A stretch of DNA of 64,000 nt from Dactylis glomerata (GCA_007115705.1 QXEO01000170.1:558001-622000), one strand, 5' to 3'; counted from the stretch's first letter, positions 22,011 to 36,110 are shown. Translations and numbers: made by a program. The notes: a model not told the origin generated them from the sequence alone.

Positions 22011-22195
22011 AGTACCTAGTGGTTTTTTTTTTGGATAATGGGCGCTTATTACTCAAAAAGTAATATATCTGGTCTCTGCATAACTAAGATGCACACAACC
22101 GTCCAGTATTCAAAGCCAAAACAAAACGGCAAAATACAAATCGTGTCGAGCAACTGTTGATCGCCTAAGGTGATGGTGGTGGACCAATCCGTAGA

Positions 22196-23320
22196 TTATG
22201 CGGCCACGGAAAAATTATCCCTCGTCGTAGCTTTTAATCGTATACAGACCTCCCTAAACAGGTCGTGATTCTCTATCTGCCGAAGAGGTGACCACAAACG
22301 GAGCATACTGGTACATCTGTAGATTACCTGCAAGAGAGAGAAATTTTTATCATTAAAAAATTTATCATTTCTATATAGCCATAGCGACCATATAATAGCT
22401 AACGCTCCCACCCTGATAAGCGTTTTAACCTTAACATCGATACCATGAAGCCAATTTCCAAAAATATTGGCCACACTATTCGGAGGATACAGGCTGGAAG
22501 CTACTTGGATGATTGATCATATAGATCTAGCAAAGCGGCATTGAAAGAATAGGTGTTTAATCGTCTCATCGTGATGATAGAACACACCGGTTACTCCCAT
22601 GCCAATTCCTTTTAACAAGATTGTTTCTGGTTAGGATTACTCCTTGACGAAGATACCATCCAATTTTTTTGGTTTTAAAAAGTATTTTCATCTTTCAAAT
22701 TTTGTTGTTGTTATCAACTGGTATGTCAGATTGAAGGATTGCTTTGTATAGGGAATCAACCGAGAAGGCGCCATTAGCATGTAAATTCCAACAAAACACA
22801 TCGGCCCCAGGCGACAATTGCACAAAATCCCAACGATAAAGTAAGGTATTCCAAGCAGCTAATCTAGGACCGATTAAATCTTGTCTAAACGTCACATTTG
22901 GAGGTGGGATGGACATTACAATAGCAATGATATCACTTTTGTGATGAACGATATTATACAAAGTAGGATATTGTTTGCGGAGCGGGGCATTATCAAGCCA
23001 GGTGTCCTCTCAAAACCGTATATGTGATCCATCGTTAATAGAGAAAGTACCGTAGAATAAAAATTTCTTCATCGCCATCAGACCAACCTAAAAATGTGAG
23101 ACCTCCGGTTTCCAAACTACCTGGGAAAACGCCTTCGAGCCAATATAATTTCGTTTAAGGAGGGTTTGTCAGACGCCATCTTCGGTAAGTAGCTTAAACA
23201 GCTGTTTACGTAGTAAGGCGGAATTTTTAACTTCAAGGTCATGAACTCCAAGCCCTCCCTGATCTTTAGGTCTACAAGCCACGCTCCATTTAACCACCAA
23301 TATTTCTTTTTCTTGCTGTC
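22196..23320 (-). pseudogene. LINE ORF2 C-terminal remnant (zinc-binding RT region)
   Basis: Two open pieces are recognisable: 22961-22695 (with LIGPRLAAWNTLL and DVFCWNLHANGAFSVDSLY) and 22474-22196 (with VGALAIIWSLWLYRNDKFFN). These are the typical zf-RVT and C-terminal segments of plant L1 ORF2. Several frameshifts and stops separate them, and the 5' side is interrupted at 23320 by the Gypsy LTR. It is non-functional. The 5' continuation is at 40084-40195. Confidence 0.85.
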
Positions 23321-24864
23321 TGATGTCTACGCACGCATCTGTTCTTGTAGACAGTGTTGGGCCTCCAAGTGCAGAGGTTTGTAGAGCAGCAGCAAGTTTC
23401 CCTTAAGTGGATCACCCAAGGTTTATCGAACTCAGGGAGGAAGAGGTCAAAGCTATCCCTCTCAAACAACCCTGCAATTACGATACAGAAAGTCTCTTGT
23501 GTCCCCAACACACCCAATATACTTGTCAGATGTATAGGTGCACTAGTTCGGCGAAGAGATAGTGAAATACAAGTGGTATAGATGATTATAATTAGTAAAT
23601 GCAATCTGGCATAAAAATGGCAGCAAGCAAACAAGTAACAAAATAGCAAGTAAATGGTGTGCAAAGCTTGGAAACAAGGCCTAGGGATCATACTTTCACT
23701 AGTGGACACACTCCCAACAAATATAACATAATTGAACAAATAGATAACTTCTCTTCACTATGGTACTCTGAATTACTCTCCTATTGAATAACACTAATCA
23801 TTGCGTAGTGGCTATAGAAGCACCCCTTAAAGTTCATCAAGTACTTGACAAACACCACTCATAGAGATATCCAAATCAGATCACAACTCAAGATAGATAT
23901 TATTGCAACTTAGACCAAGTACTAACACGGTGCACACACTGTCAACATTACACCATGAAAGGAGGAATAGATCACTTCAATACTATCATAGCGATAATTA
24001 TTCTCATAATCCATAAGAGATCACAATCGTAGCCTAGACCAAGTACCACCACGATGCACGCACTGTCACCGTTACATCATGGCAGGAGGAATAGATTACT
24101 TTAATAACATCACTAGAGTACACATAATATCTGAATAATAACATCTACTCGTTCAACATGATACAAAGCTCACGATCACATAAAGATCACATCATGGGAG
24201 AGAAAGGTGAACCACATAGCTACCGGTAGAGACCTCAGCCCCGGAGGTGAACTACTCCCTCCTCATCATAGGAGACAGCAAGGTTGATGGAGATGACGGT
24301 GAGGTCGATGGAGACGATGGAGACGGCGATGGAGACCGATGGAGATGGCTCCAGCGGCACTTCCCCATCCCGGCAGGGTGCCGGAACAGAGATTTCTGTC
24401 CCCCGAAATTTGGCTTCGACGGCGGCGGCGCTGCGGAACTGTTCTGGAAATTTCGCCGACTCCTCTAGGATTTTCCGTCCCGAGGCTTCTTATAGGCGAA
24501 GGGGCGTCGTCAGGGGGCAGCCAGTGGCTCCTCACACTAGGGTGGCGCGGCCAGGGCCTGGGCCGCGCCACCTATGTGTGAGGGCGGCCTCTGGCCCCCC
24601 TCCGGCTCTTTTTTGGTCTTCGGGAAGCTTCCGGGAAAAATAAGACTTCTGGCTTTTGTTTCGTCCAATTCCGAGAATATGTCCAGTGTAGCTTTTCTGA
24701 AACACAAAAACAGCAGAAAACAGGGAACTGGCACTGTGGCATCTTGTCAATAGGTTAGTTCCAGAAATCGCATAGAAACGCCACGAAGTGTAACAAATCC
24801 AAGGCAAATGGTGCAAAAACAAGCATGGAGCATCAAAAATTATAGATACGTTTGAGACGTATCA
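23321..24864 (-). repeat. 3' LTR of the Gypsy element
   Basis: 1,544 bp, nearly identical to 38534-40078. Read on the minus strand it starts TGATACGTCTCAAACGTATC. The neighbouring purine-rich stretch (minus strand CTTGGGGATGC, plus 24865-24875) is the probable polypurine tract. Confidence 0.95.
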
Positions 24865-27238
24865 GCATCCCCAAGTTTAACTCCTGCTCATCCTCGAGTA
24901 GGTAAGTGATAACAAAAGAAATAATTTTTGAGGTGACATGCACCATCACAATCTTGATCATATATGTAAGCATTTGTGAGCTGGGATCATAAGAACTTAA
25001 AACATGGGCATGAAAGATATAATCTTGACAATAAGAACTTAGCAACCATGTTGTAAATATGCAAATGAACACAAACAAAAGATCATGAATAATGAAACAA
25101 TGAAAGTCAAACGTGTGTTCAAATCATATGCAAAAACATAGTAAATGGTTTTCAGCTTGTCCTTCAAAGAGAGCAAAACATAAATGCATAGGACACCTTC
25201 AAGTTTAAGAGGGCGACTAGATACAGGTAATTTAAGAACAAGTGAAACCAACAATATGAATCAATCAATGAAAACTTTGGGATAATGCACATTATACTCA
25301 GAATGACAACTATGCTCTCTTAATGGTGCATAAAGATAGAAGGTGGTGACTCAGCATAAAAGTAAAAAAGAAAGGCCCTTCGCAGAGGGAAGCAGTGATT
25401 AAACATGTGCTAGAGCTTTTCATTTGTAAAACAGAGATAAAACTTGGGTTTTGAGAGGTGGTTGCTTTTGTCAACGACTAGCAATGGGGTTCTTACTATC
25501 TTCCATACAAAAATGAAGTAAGTTTTTGAGAGAGAGATTGGCACTTTTGTGCTCTTTTATAAAGCTCGGCACTCCTCCCCACCTTTTTTTCCTTTCTCAA
25601 ACCATGGCTAACCGATTCCATCGGGTGCCCACCAACATTCACATACCATGGAGGAGTGCATTTTTCTTTCTTTTTTTCTTTTCGGAATAAACAATATGGA
25701 AGATAGCAAATCCGACCACTACGTCCCCATGAGCTGAAAACAGTGTCACAAAACGAGAAGTATTTTGAAGGTTTTTTCAAAGGTAGCACATGAAAATTTA
25801 CTTTGAATGGCTTGCAAATACCACGCATAGGAATATATAGTGGACACAATGACAAACTTGGTTTTTGGGAGTTGGATGCACGAGTAGAGCTCATACTCAG
25901 TACAAAGTGAGGGCTAGCAAAAAGACTGGGAGCGACCAACTAAGAGAGCAATAACGGCCATAATCATGCAAAGCGACAAAGCAACATTAAAAGAAGCATA
26001 AGATGGCATCAAAAGTCAAAAACTAAATGGTCATAGAGGCTATTGGCGACTTTTGTAAGAGTCTAACATGTGTGAGCATGCGCCAAGTCAACCCAAATAA
26101 AGCATCAAGGAGAAAACTAAAATAATGCTTCCATACAATAGAAACAACGCATGATTTTTCAAAGGCTCATTAAGCAATCTCAGTTATTTGAGACAAGTCA
26201 TGCTATAGCAAAACCACTAAGCATACTATCAAAAAGACATCAAGCATGACATGCAAAAGCCTAGGCCGCAGTCTACACAAGCTCATTTTTGTACCACTTT
26301 TTTGCATAAAGCTTTTTCTCTTTTCCAACACCATTCAAACCTTTTTAAGGAAACTCTTTTGAGGAAAACCAACATGGACCAGAGGTCAAAATACACCTTC
26401 ATGGAAAGATAAAACAAGATCTGAACAAAAATCAAGGCGAAAAACAAAAGCTAAACGCAGTAGCGGAAAAAGAGAACACTCGTTGAACGATAAGAGTGAA
26501 AACTAGAGTGTTCTTGGCAATGAAAACGAGTTCATCTCCTCCAAAAGAAACATGATGTAATCTAACCATTTATTGCAGCAAACTAAACTAAACTAATACT
26601 AAAAACTAAAACAACTGATGCTCCAGGAAAAACGCATAGTGCATGAAGCAATAAAAATATAGTGTCTTGAAAGGTGACCTGATTTTTGCCGATGAAGAAG
26701 GGGTGCCTCGGGGCATCCCCAAGCTTTGACGCTTGTACTTCTTGGATATTTCTTGGGGTGATGCATGGGCATCCCCAAGCTTGAGCTTTTGTCTATTCTT
26801 CAACTCATCTCATCATTCTCCAATCCCTACACTTGAAAACTTCCTTCATACAAAACTAAACACAAATCTATTAGCAACATTAGTGTAAGCATAACATATA
26901 ATCAACCTCTTTTGGCTTCAGGTTTCAACCTAAAACCACCACATATAAAGTATATACTACTGTAGCAACTTCCCCAAAAGTTCTGTGATCAAAAGAACTC
27001 AAAAAGAAAGCGATAAAGCGGCAAACACAAATATTTGCAGAAATCTGTCAAAACAGAACAGATGAGAAAGGTCGAATTTGTGAGGGGTTTTCTGTTGCTC
27101 AAATCAAAAAGTGTTAAACTAACGAAAGTTTGGATATAACCTGGGGCATATGCACAAGAAATCGCAGGTCCAAAAGATATACAGAGAATTTTCACGAATT
27201 TTTACGGTGCAGAACCAAAAACAGTTTCAGGACAGCAA
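24865..27238 (-). other. Non-coding 3' internal part of the Gypsy element
   Basis: A-rich on the plus strand with no significant frame. A doubled phrase GGCATCCCCAAGCTT (about 26714 and 26769) resembles the sequence next to the PPT at 24865. The AGCAA at 27234-27238 is the target duplication of the nested Copia element. Confidence 0.7.
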
Positions 27239-28970
27239 TGAAGGGTTTCGCAGCATAGTAAATCAAAAAAATTCCTACGGATGCGAACAAGAAAGCCAAG
27301 ATCTAATCTAGGAGATGTAATCAACGAGAGAGGTAGATGATATCTTCATACCCTTGAAGATATCGCACAGTGGAAACGTTCAACAGAACGTGGATGATGT
27401 AGTCGTACTAGCCGTCTCCTCCCCGCGATCCGATCCGATTCTACGCCGCAAGTGGCGGCGCCTCCGAGAGATGCACACGTACGGTGCAGCGACGTCTCCT
27501 CCTTCCTTGGTCCAGCAAGTATGGTGGAGAGATAGATTGGATCTGCAGCACGACGGCGTGGTGCTTATGGTGGAGAGTTTCTGCGGCAGGGCTTCGCCTA
27601 CGCACAGTCGCGAGAGAGGGAGGTGGAAGGGCAGCAGTTGGCCGGCGGCTAGGGTTGGAGTAGGAGGAGGCTGCGCCCCAGCCCCGCCTTATATGGGGGG
27701 CTGGCCGGCTGCCTTGGCCCCTCCTCCAAGCCCTAGGGCGGCGGCCTAGGGGGAAGAGTGGGGGGCAAGTTTCCCCCCCCCCCTTCCTTCTGGAAGGTTT
27801 CCTTAGGGTTTCCCCTAAGGGCTGGCCGGCTGGGCCTTAGGGGCCTTGTGCGCCTGGCCCAAAGTGGCCAGGACACTTCCCCTTAGGCCCACATAGGCCT
27901 CCGACAAGTGCACCCACGTTGGTCTCTCTCCGGAACCTTCTAGAACCTTCCGGTACAATACCGATAAACTCCGAAATGATTCCGGAATCCAAAAACTGCT
28001 TTCCTTTATATGAATCTTATTCTCCGGACCATTCCGGAACCTCTCGTGATGTCCTGGATCTCATCCGAGACTCCGACCAAAAACTCATAAACCAATTATC
28101 CATTCTATCCTAGCGTCGATGCACGTTAAGTGTGTGACCCTATGGATTCGAGAATATGCAGACATGATCTTCTATCAATAATCAACAGCGGGATCTGGAA
28201 ACCCATATTGACTCCCACATATTAATCGATGATCATATCGGATGAACCATGATGCCAGGATTCAATTAATCCCGTATATGTATTCCCTTCGTCACGCGAT
28301 ATTTTACTTGCCCGAGATTCGATCGTCGGTATCGCCATACCTAGTTCAATCTCGTTCACAGCAGGTACTTTACTCGTTCCGTAATCCGATATCACTTTGT
28401 GATTAACTCCTTAACCACATGCTTGCAAGCGGTGTTGATATCGATTACCGAGTGGGCCCAAAGTATATCTCTCCGACTCGGGAGGAACAAATTCCATCTC
28501 GATACATACAACCCAACAAGTACTTTCCGATCACCTGAGAGACACCTTTATGATCACCCTATCATAGGATGACGTTTGATGACCTCAAAGCTTTCTTCCG
28601 ATACCAGGGAGTTGTATTATCTCATGGTCTAAGGAATACAATACTTGACATAGGAAAAAGCTTCGCAAAGATGAACACAATGACACGATCTAATTGCTCT
28701 GCTTTATTTGGGTCTGTCCATCACATCATTCTCCTAATGATATGATCTCATTATTAATTGACAACTCATGTCTATGGTTAGGAAACCTTAACCATCATTA
28801 ATCAATGAGCTAGTCCATAGAGGCGTACTAGGGACACGGTGTTATTCACAAACCACACAAGTATTAATGTTTCCGCTTAATACAATTATAGCATGGAGTA
28901 TAAACATTATCATGAACAAGAAATATGATAATAACAATATTATTATTGCCTCTAGGGCATATTTCCTTCA
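27239..28970 (-). repeat. 3' LTR of the Copia element
   Basis: 1,732 bp with TG...CA ends. It differs from 33937-35666 at about 15 sites plus the length of a C-run near 27771. The purine tract (minus strand GTGCAAGTGGGAGAC, plus 28971-28985) adjoins it. Confidence 0.95.
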
Positions 28971-29234
28971 GTCTCCCACTTGCACTAGAGTCAATAATCT
29001 AGTTAATACTTGCGCCTTTAACACCTATGGCATTCCGGTGTTATTCATACGCGTTGCATGTGGTAAACCTTATCTACGGGTCTGACACTTTCAGGTCCGT
29101 TTGTATTTGCATATTCTTTTGCGTCAGCACGCATTACTCATCTTGTATGAGATAGCATCGTATAAACTTGGTCTTCTGATGAGACCTTTGTTTCTTGGCC
29201 GAGACTATGTTGTCACTATTGTCATACAATAGGA

Positions 29235-29525
29235 CTACATAGTACTAGCACACTTAGAAAAATAGCGATATCCACCGTGCGTTGAAATACTCATTGGTCC
29301 GCACACATCGGTATGTATGATTTCCAATAAGTTCGTTGCTCGCTCCATTATTCTGGAGAACGGGTTTTTTTTTATCTTCTTGCCCATGAGGCATGGCTTG
29401 CACGTGTCAAATGATTCAAAATCAAGAGACTCCAAAAGTCCATCAGAATGGAGTTTCTTTATGCGTTTTATGCCAATATGACCTGGACGACAGTGCCACA
29501 AATAAGTTGGATTATCACTATCCAC
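29235..29525 (-). pseudogene. Copia gag-pre-integrase/integrase N-terminal remnant, misplaced
   Basis: 96 open codons with LWHCRPGHIGIKRIKKLHSD, CKPCLMGKK and EIIHTDVCGPM. This is the gag-pre-integrase zinc motif region and the first Asp block of a Copia integrase. It lies 3' of the RT remnant on the minus strand, whereas Copia elements normally have integrase before RT. A second, more diverged version of part of this sequence lies at about 31400-31560, in the expected place. Confidence 0.8.
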
Positions 29526-30140
29526 TTTGCATCTTTTATGCCGCTTCTAAAGCGATTATATACTTAGCCCTCGTTGCAGTGTCCGCCACAATATTAACAT
29601 TGGAACTCATCCAAGTCATCATGGAACTTTCTTCCATCTTATTGTGCCACCTTCTTACTCAAAACAAATAGCTTAAAATTGAGATAAAATTTTAACTGTA
29701 TATGTGACAAAAACCAATGTAACACATTGCAATGAACCATTTGTCACCTTTGCATACAGAACATATTCTTTGTTCTTCTAAAGTACATAAGAATATCTTA
29801 CTATTGTCCAACAATCATCATATGAATGCTCGTAACCTTTTAGAGCATCGGACATATCTGGATCTACATATCATGGTATACAAGATTGATAAAATCATTC
29901 TTGCGGTTTCACTCATCAAGTGTCAAAACAATTGATTCTTGCTCCAACCTCTTCCATGCAACAAGAACCGTTCTTATTGTTTCCATATTAAACAAATTCA
30001 ATATTTCATCTATGTACTCTGGTAAAACTATATTAGTGCCTCAATCTATCTGCATAGATTTTGATGCTTAATATTCTGGTTTCACCTAAGTCTTTCATCA
30101 AAAACTAATTTTAATGAAAACTTAGCAATATCAAGAAAAA

Positions 30141-30778
30141 CTAATTATTTCCAATAAACGATATGTCATCCACATAAAGTATTAGAAATATGTCTGAGCG
30201 CTCCCACTTACTTTCTTGTAATACAAGCATCTTCAAATATCTTGATGAAATTAACACTTTAACATTTTCATCATTGAAGATTCCAACTTCGCTATGCTTT
30301 TTTCTACCATAGAAGTTTGCATACATATCTAGCAACCTTTGAATCAACAAAACCCATTGGGTCGTGTCAGTTACACGTCCTTGGTGTGCATTCCGGTAGA
30401 GGAACGTTGTTTCGTTTATTCAACTATCATATCTCAATATGTAATTGTTGCTAGAATAATTCATATGACGAAGTCAGGGCCCATCATCGCTTCTTTGTAT
30501 ATTGTTGGTTACTATTATCTAATAATATCTCGTCCTCAAATCTTACTATTTGATTACGACCAACTTGGTTAAATAGGAACTTCGATGTCGTGACTACAAC
30601 ATATTGTAGACGCGTGAGCTATGAATGTAGTTGCCGCTTCCAGAACATTTTCTGGTGCTGCGCTACTCTGATCATCTTGCTCAGATTCAATAACCTCATC
30701 AAGTTCTATCTTCCTCCCACTTAAACCTTTTGCGAGAAACTCCTTTATAAGAAATTCACTTCTTTTAGTGACAATCAC
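30141..30778 (-). pseudogene. Copia integrase-RT linker and RT remnant
   Basis: 30778-30569 encodes a linker-like segment (EFLAKGLSGRKIELDEVIES) typical between integrase and RT in this family. 30350-30141 ends in ILYVDDISFIGNN, containing the YVDD catalytic motif of reverse transcriptase. The intervening and following sequence is frameshifted. It is non-functional. Confidence 0.8.
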
Positions 30779-31399
30779 TATGTGTTTGGGTTCATAATAG
30801 AAGGAATACCCATCGACATTCTTTGGGATAACCTACAAAGACTTACTAATCCGATTTTGGTTGTAAACATTTTACACATATGCCTTGCATACCAAAATTC
30901 AAGAAAAGACAACTATAACTTGTATGGTGTCATTTCAGCGGATTATGAAGGTGCTCTATTCAGTGAAAAGTGGTAGTCTCTAAAGCATAATCCACAAATT
31001 ATATTGGTAGTTTTATTTCATCATTGATCTAACCATGTCAAACAAGGTTTGATTACATCCATCAAAAAGTCCATACTCTTATGGTGTTTATCACGATGCA
31101 AGTTTGTGGAACAATTCCTCTAACTCTTAGATGTTTGCTAAACTTGTAACTCAAATATTCTTCTTTATGATCCAATCATAAAAACTTGAATTTTCTTGTT
31201 ACAATTATTTCCACTTCATAAATTGAACAATTTCAATTGTTTCATACTTCTATCTCATCAAGTAGATATACCATACATCTATTCGAGTCATTGATGAAAT
31301 AGAAAATACATCATGATTGACTTCACACCATAGACTACATCCATCAACATGTATGATCTCCATTTAGTCAGTCGCTTGTTCTGTCCATGGCCCATGAAC

Positions 31400-31560
31400 A
31401 AAGTTTAATCATCTTTAGGAAAAGTCTCACAAGCGTCAATTAATTCAAAATCAATTGACTCGAAAATCTATCAATATAGAATTTCTTTCATGTTTTTCTT
31501 TCCAATATGACTTAAACAGCGGTGTCATATATAAGTGAAATTCATTTTGTCTTGCGACCT
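31400..31560 (-). pseudogene. Second, diverged integrase-like segment
   Basis: Nucleotide similarity to about 29393-29530 is visible: TCA-ATTCAAAATCAA-TGACTC, AATTTCTTT, CCAATATGACTTAAACAG versus CCAATATGACCTGGACGAC. This copy is in the normal order relative to RT. It carries many disruptions. Confidence 0.6.
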
Positions 31561-32257
31561 TTAGCATCAGTGTTATAAATGTCTATTTCACCAACAAGAT
31601 AATAACAATCTATCCATCGATTATGGAAGACGGTAATAATTTGAACAACCATTGCTCTCATAATACCAGAACAAAATAACAATTATTAAGTTCTTAACAA
31701 ATCTAGAGGGCTAGGTTTTATGCCGACGAAAAACACAATAACACATTTATTTGTTTCTCGATGCGCATTGTTACCACATTCTTTTGCTAGTTACTTAGGC
31801 CATCGTAGTTCTTGTATTGTTGCTTTGTATGACATTTCATACCAACAATCTAGTATCCAATACCCAAGAATTACATTATGTACTAGCAAAGAATACATCT
31901 ATAACATGTATATCATTTATATACCTGAGATGGACTTTTCCAGTCTTTTACTTTTCTACCAAATATTTTACAGATCCTATTTAGCATTTCCTTTCTATTT
32001 AGAAGAATCTATCAATATCAATAGTGGCGTCAATCATTTGACACATGGTCCAAAGGATGTTAGTCAAATACTAATAGCCCTGGACTTTGCACATTGAGGT
32101 GGATCACCATCATCATATAATTGGCGTTCTTCTAGATTCTATTTTTAGTATCTTTGGTATAGCAAAACAATTTAGCCGATACCTTTTCATTCGTCCTATC
32201 ATGACATCTTTCATGATGAAACTACTATAGCTTATAAGGATGAATGCAAGTATAATA

Positions 32258-32458
32258 TTAGTTCTCAAACTTTTGGGTGATCGGGACGCCTAGCATCTTC
32301 AATCTTTGTATATAGTCATACAATAGGAGCATATCTTCTTTTACTAAATTATACTTCATCATTTTGCGAACAATCAAAGTCTTAGATATCAAATATCTTT
32401 CACTTCTTATTTGTTTTTGAAACAATTCTTTCAGCTCGATGATCACTTTGATTCTCAA
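32258..32458 (-). pseudogene. Copia gag remnant
   Basis: 66 open codons with the pattern ELKELFQKQIRSERYLISKT and YIQRLKMLGVPITQ, the usual gag core of Copia elements (helices ending in L--LG-P). It is in the expected place between the PBS and the integrase remnants. Confidence 0.7.
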
Positions 32459-33924
32459 ACAATTTTGAAGATCAATTTATCATGAAGGCAAACATATGAT
32501 CTTTAGATACTAAACTTGAATCGTTGCTCTTAGATTAATACAATTTATTAAATCGTATGGAGCAAGCAAGGTTTGCTAAAGTTTGCAATAGGACTTAATC
32601 TTTAGTCTTGACATTCTAACTAAACGGCACTAGACCAAAAAGTGATTATCCAGAATTCTATAGTTCTTTTAACTCAATTAAGCTAAGTGTCGGTGGGAAA
32701 CGGTGCCAAAGACTACAACGACTTATGCAAATTCAACAAGATTTAGTTCAAGATAATTAGTTCAAGTTAATCAAATTACTAATGAACTCCCACTAAATTC
32801 AACATCCCTCAAAGTTGTTTAGTGAAGCATGATCCAAATTCACTACACCGAGACCGATCATCACGTGAATGATGTAGCTTTAATGGTGAACATCAACATG
32901 TTGGTCATATCATCCATATGACTCATGCTTGACCTTTCGGTCCATGTGTTCTGAGGCCATGTCTATACATGCTAGGCTCATCAAGTCAAACCCAAGTATT
33001 TCCGCGTGTGCAAAACTGGCTTGCACCCGTTGTATGTGAACGTAGAGTTTATAGCACCCGATCATCACGAGATGCTTCAACACGACGAACTTTCGCAACG
33101 GTGCATACATGGGGAGAACACAATTTTATCTTGATCTTTAAGTGAGGAATCATCTTAAAATGCTACCGTCGCGATCTAAGCATAATAAGATACATAAAAG
33201 GATAAACATCATATGCATATAATTTTATGTGACATGGTATAGCCAATCTCCGCGCAATGATCTCCATCTTGTGCGCGCCGGCATGATCTCCATCACTCTA
33301 CCATGATTGCCTCCACCACGAATAGCAACTACAACTATTGCTAACTACTTAGCGATAAAGTAAAGCTATTACATGGCGTATAAGAAGTTGACACGGAGGT
33401 CATACACAATTATAAAGACAACCATATGGCTCCTGCCGGTTGTGAACTCATCGACATGCAAGTCGTGAAATATTACAAAACATGATCATCGCATACATCA
33501 CATATATCACATCACATCTTGTGGCCATACCATATCACAAAACACTCCCTACAAAAACAAGTTAGACGCCTCTACTTTGTTGTTGCATGTTTTACGTGTC
33601 TTAAGGGAGTAACAAGCTAAGAACGATTCTTACCTACGAGAAGCCACAACGGTGATATTATGGTTGCTAACATCCGTTGTAAATCTCATGACTACTATAG
33701 TGAGAGAAACTGGCATCCACCAGCCGCATGTGTGGAACAAGCCACACGTCAAGTGCGGAGCCGGTCTCGCGAACGAGGTCGCGTAAAGTTGGCCTGGACC
33801 GCTTCGATCTCACTATGCCGCGCCATAAGAAATACACAATAAAGAGGTTTGCAACAGAAAACATCAACGCCCACAACAAGCATGTTGTGTTCTACTCGTG
33901 AAACACATCTACGCATAGATCTAG

Positions 33925-33935
33925 CTCTGATACCA
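33925..33935 (-). promoter_or_regulatory. Primer-binding site of the Copia element (tRNA-iMet type)
   Basis: On the minus strand TGGTATCAGAG starts one base after the 5' LTR end (LTR begins 33937 on the plus strand). This is the standard complement of the initiator-Met tRNA 3' end in plant Copia elements. Confidence 0.9.
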
Positions 33936-33936
33936 C

Positions 33937-35666
33937 TGAAGGGTTTCGCAGCATAGTAAATCAAAAAAATTCCTACGGATGCGAACAAGAAAGCCAAGAT
34001 CTAATCTAGGAGATGTAATCAACGAGAGAGGTAGATGATATCTTCATACCCTTGAAGATATCGCACAGCGGAAACGTTCAACAGAACGTGGATGATGTAG
34101 TCGTACTAGCCGTCTCCTCCCCGCGATCCGATCCGATTCTACGCCGCAAGTGGCGGCGCCTCCGAGAGATGCACACGTACGGTGCAGCGACGTCTCCTCC
34201 TTCCTTGGTCCAGCAAGTATGGTGGAGAGATAGATTGGATCTGCAGCACGACGGCGTGGTGCTTATGGTGGAGAGTTTCTGCGGCAGGGCTTCGCCTACG
34301 CACAGTCGCGAGAGAGGGAGGTGGAAGGGCAGCAGTTGGCCGGCGGCTAGGGTTGGAGTAGGAGGAGGCTGCGCCCCAGCCCCGCCTTATATGGGGGGCT
34401 GGCCGGCTGCCTTGGCCCCTCCTCCAAGCCCTAGGGCGGCGGCCTAGGGGGAAGAGTGGGGGGCAAGTTTCCCCCCCCCTTCCTTCTGGAAGGTTTCCTT
34501 AGGGTTTCCCCTAAGGGCTGGCCGGCTGGGCCTTAGGGGCCTTGTGCGCCTGGCCCAAAGTGGCCAGGACACTTCCCCTTAGGCCCACATAGGCCTCCGA
34601 CAAGTGGGCCCACGTTGGTCTCTCTCCGGAACCTTCTAGAACCTTCCGGTACAATACCGATAAACTCCGAAATGATTCCGGAATCCAAAAACTGCTTTCC
34701 TTTATATGAATCTTATTCTCCGGACCATTCCGGAACCTCTCGTGATGTCCTGGATCTCATCCGAGACTCCGACCAAAAACTCATAAACCAATTATCCATT
34801 CTATCCTAGCGTCAATGCACGTTAAGTGTGTGACCCTATGGATTCGAGAATATGCAGACATGATCTTCTATCAATAATCAACAGCGGGATCTAGAAACCC
34901 ATATTGACTCCCACATATTCATCGATGATCATATCGGATGAACCACGATGCCAGGATTCAATTAATCCCGTATATGTATTCCCTTCGTCACGCGATATTT
35001 TACTTGCCCGAGATTCGATCGTCGGTATCGCCATACCTAGTTCAATCTCGTTCACAGCAAGTACTTTACTTGTTCCGTAATCCGATATCACTTTGTGATT
35101 AACTCCTTAACCACATGCTTGCAAGCGGTGTTGATATCGATTACCGAGTGGGCCCAAAGTATATCTCTCCGACTCGGGAGGGACAAATTCCATCTCGATA
35201 CATACAACCCAACAAGTACTTTCCGATCACCTGAGAGACACCTTTATGATCACCCTATCATAGGATGATGTTTGATGACCTCAAAGCTTTCTTCCGATAC
35301 CAGGGAGTTGTATTATCTCCTGGTCTAAGGAATACAATACTTGACATAGGAAAAAGCTTCGCAAAGATGAACACAATGACACGATCTAATTGCTCTGCTT
35401 TATTTGGGTCTGTCCATCACATCATTCTCCTAATGATATGATCTCATTATTAATTGACAACTCATGTCTATGGTTAGGAAACCTTAACCATCATTAATCA
35501 ATGAGCTAGATCATAGAGGCGTACTAGGGACACGGTGTTGTTCACAAACCACACAAGTATTAATGTTTCCGCTTAATACAATTATAGCATGGAGTATAAA
35601 CATTATCATGAACAAGAAATATGATAATAACAATATTATTATTGCCTCTAGGGCATATTTCCTTCA
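33937..35666 (-). repeat. 5' LTR of the Copia element
   Basis: 1,730 bp, partner of 27239-28970, followed by the AGCAA duplication at 35667-35671. Confidence 0.95.
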
Positions 35667-36110
35667 AGCAACATCTCCAAATCTTACCTCACTCAAATTA
35701 GAGGCTTCTCTTGGCACAACAATGAAATAAAAAGGATAAGGAGCGGTTATTACAGTAGTAATAACTTCCAAGACTCAAATAAAAGAAAAAGTACTGAAAA
35801 TAAACAATGGGTTATCTCCCAAGAGCGCTTTTCTTTAACGCCTTTGAGCTAGGCGCAGTAATTTGCAAAGATGCTCATGTGGGCGCCATATAAGAGCTCG
35901 AGGCAAAGGCGCCATATAGGAACTTAAAGCAATAGAGAGCATCAAAAAGCAGATATGAAAGACATTTAAATCTAAACCACTTCCTATGCATAGGAATCTT
36001 GTAAGAAAATAAATCAATGAGGCACATAGTAGCAAGAATGGATAGATAAAACAAGTGCCACTTCAAGATTTGCAACATAAAGAGGGGAAACTTAATATTG
36101 TTGAGATCCA

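Larger units (their letters stand above)
27239..35666 (-). mobile_element. Angela/BARE/WIS-like Copia LTR retrotransposon, degenerate, nested
   Basis: LTRs at 27239-28970 and 33937-35666 are over 99 percent alike by eye. The 5-bp duplication AGCAA (27234-27238 and 35667-35671) marks insertion into the Gypsy element. On the minus strand each LTR starts TGAAGGAAATATGCCC, a start characteristic of the Angela/BARE group. A tRNA-iMet-type PBS follows the 5' LTR and a purine tract precedes the 3' LTR. The internal region is only about 5 kb and heavily decayed, with short remnants of gag, integrase and RT in an abnormal order, yet the LTRs are young. The element therefore moved as a defective copy using proteins from elsewhere. 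Confidence 0.93.

Noticed and set aside
27354..27749. 131-codon frame repeated identically at 34052-34447
   Set aside because: Both copies lie inside the Copia LTRs on the antisense strand; the duplication reflects the LTR pair and not a gene family.
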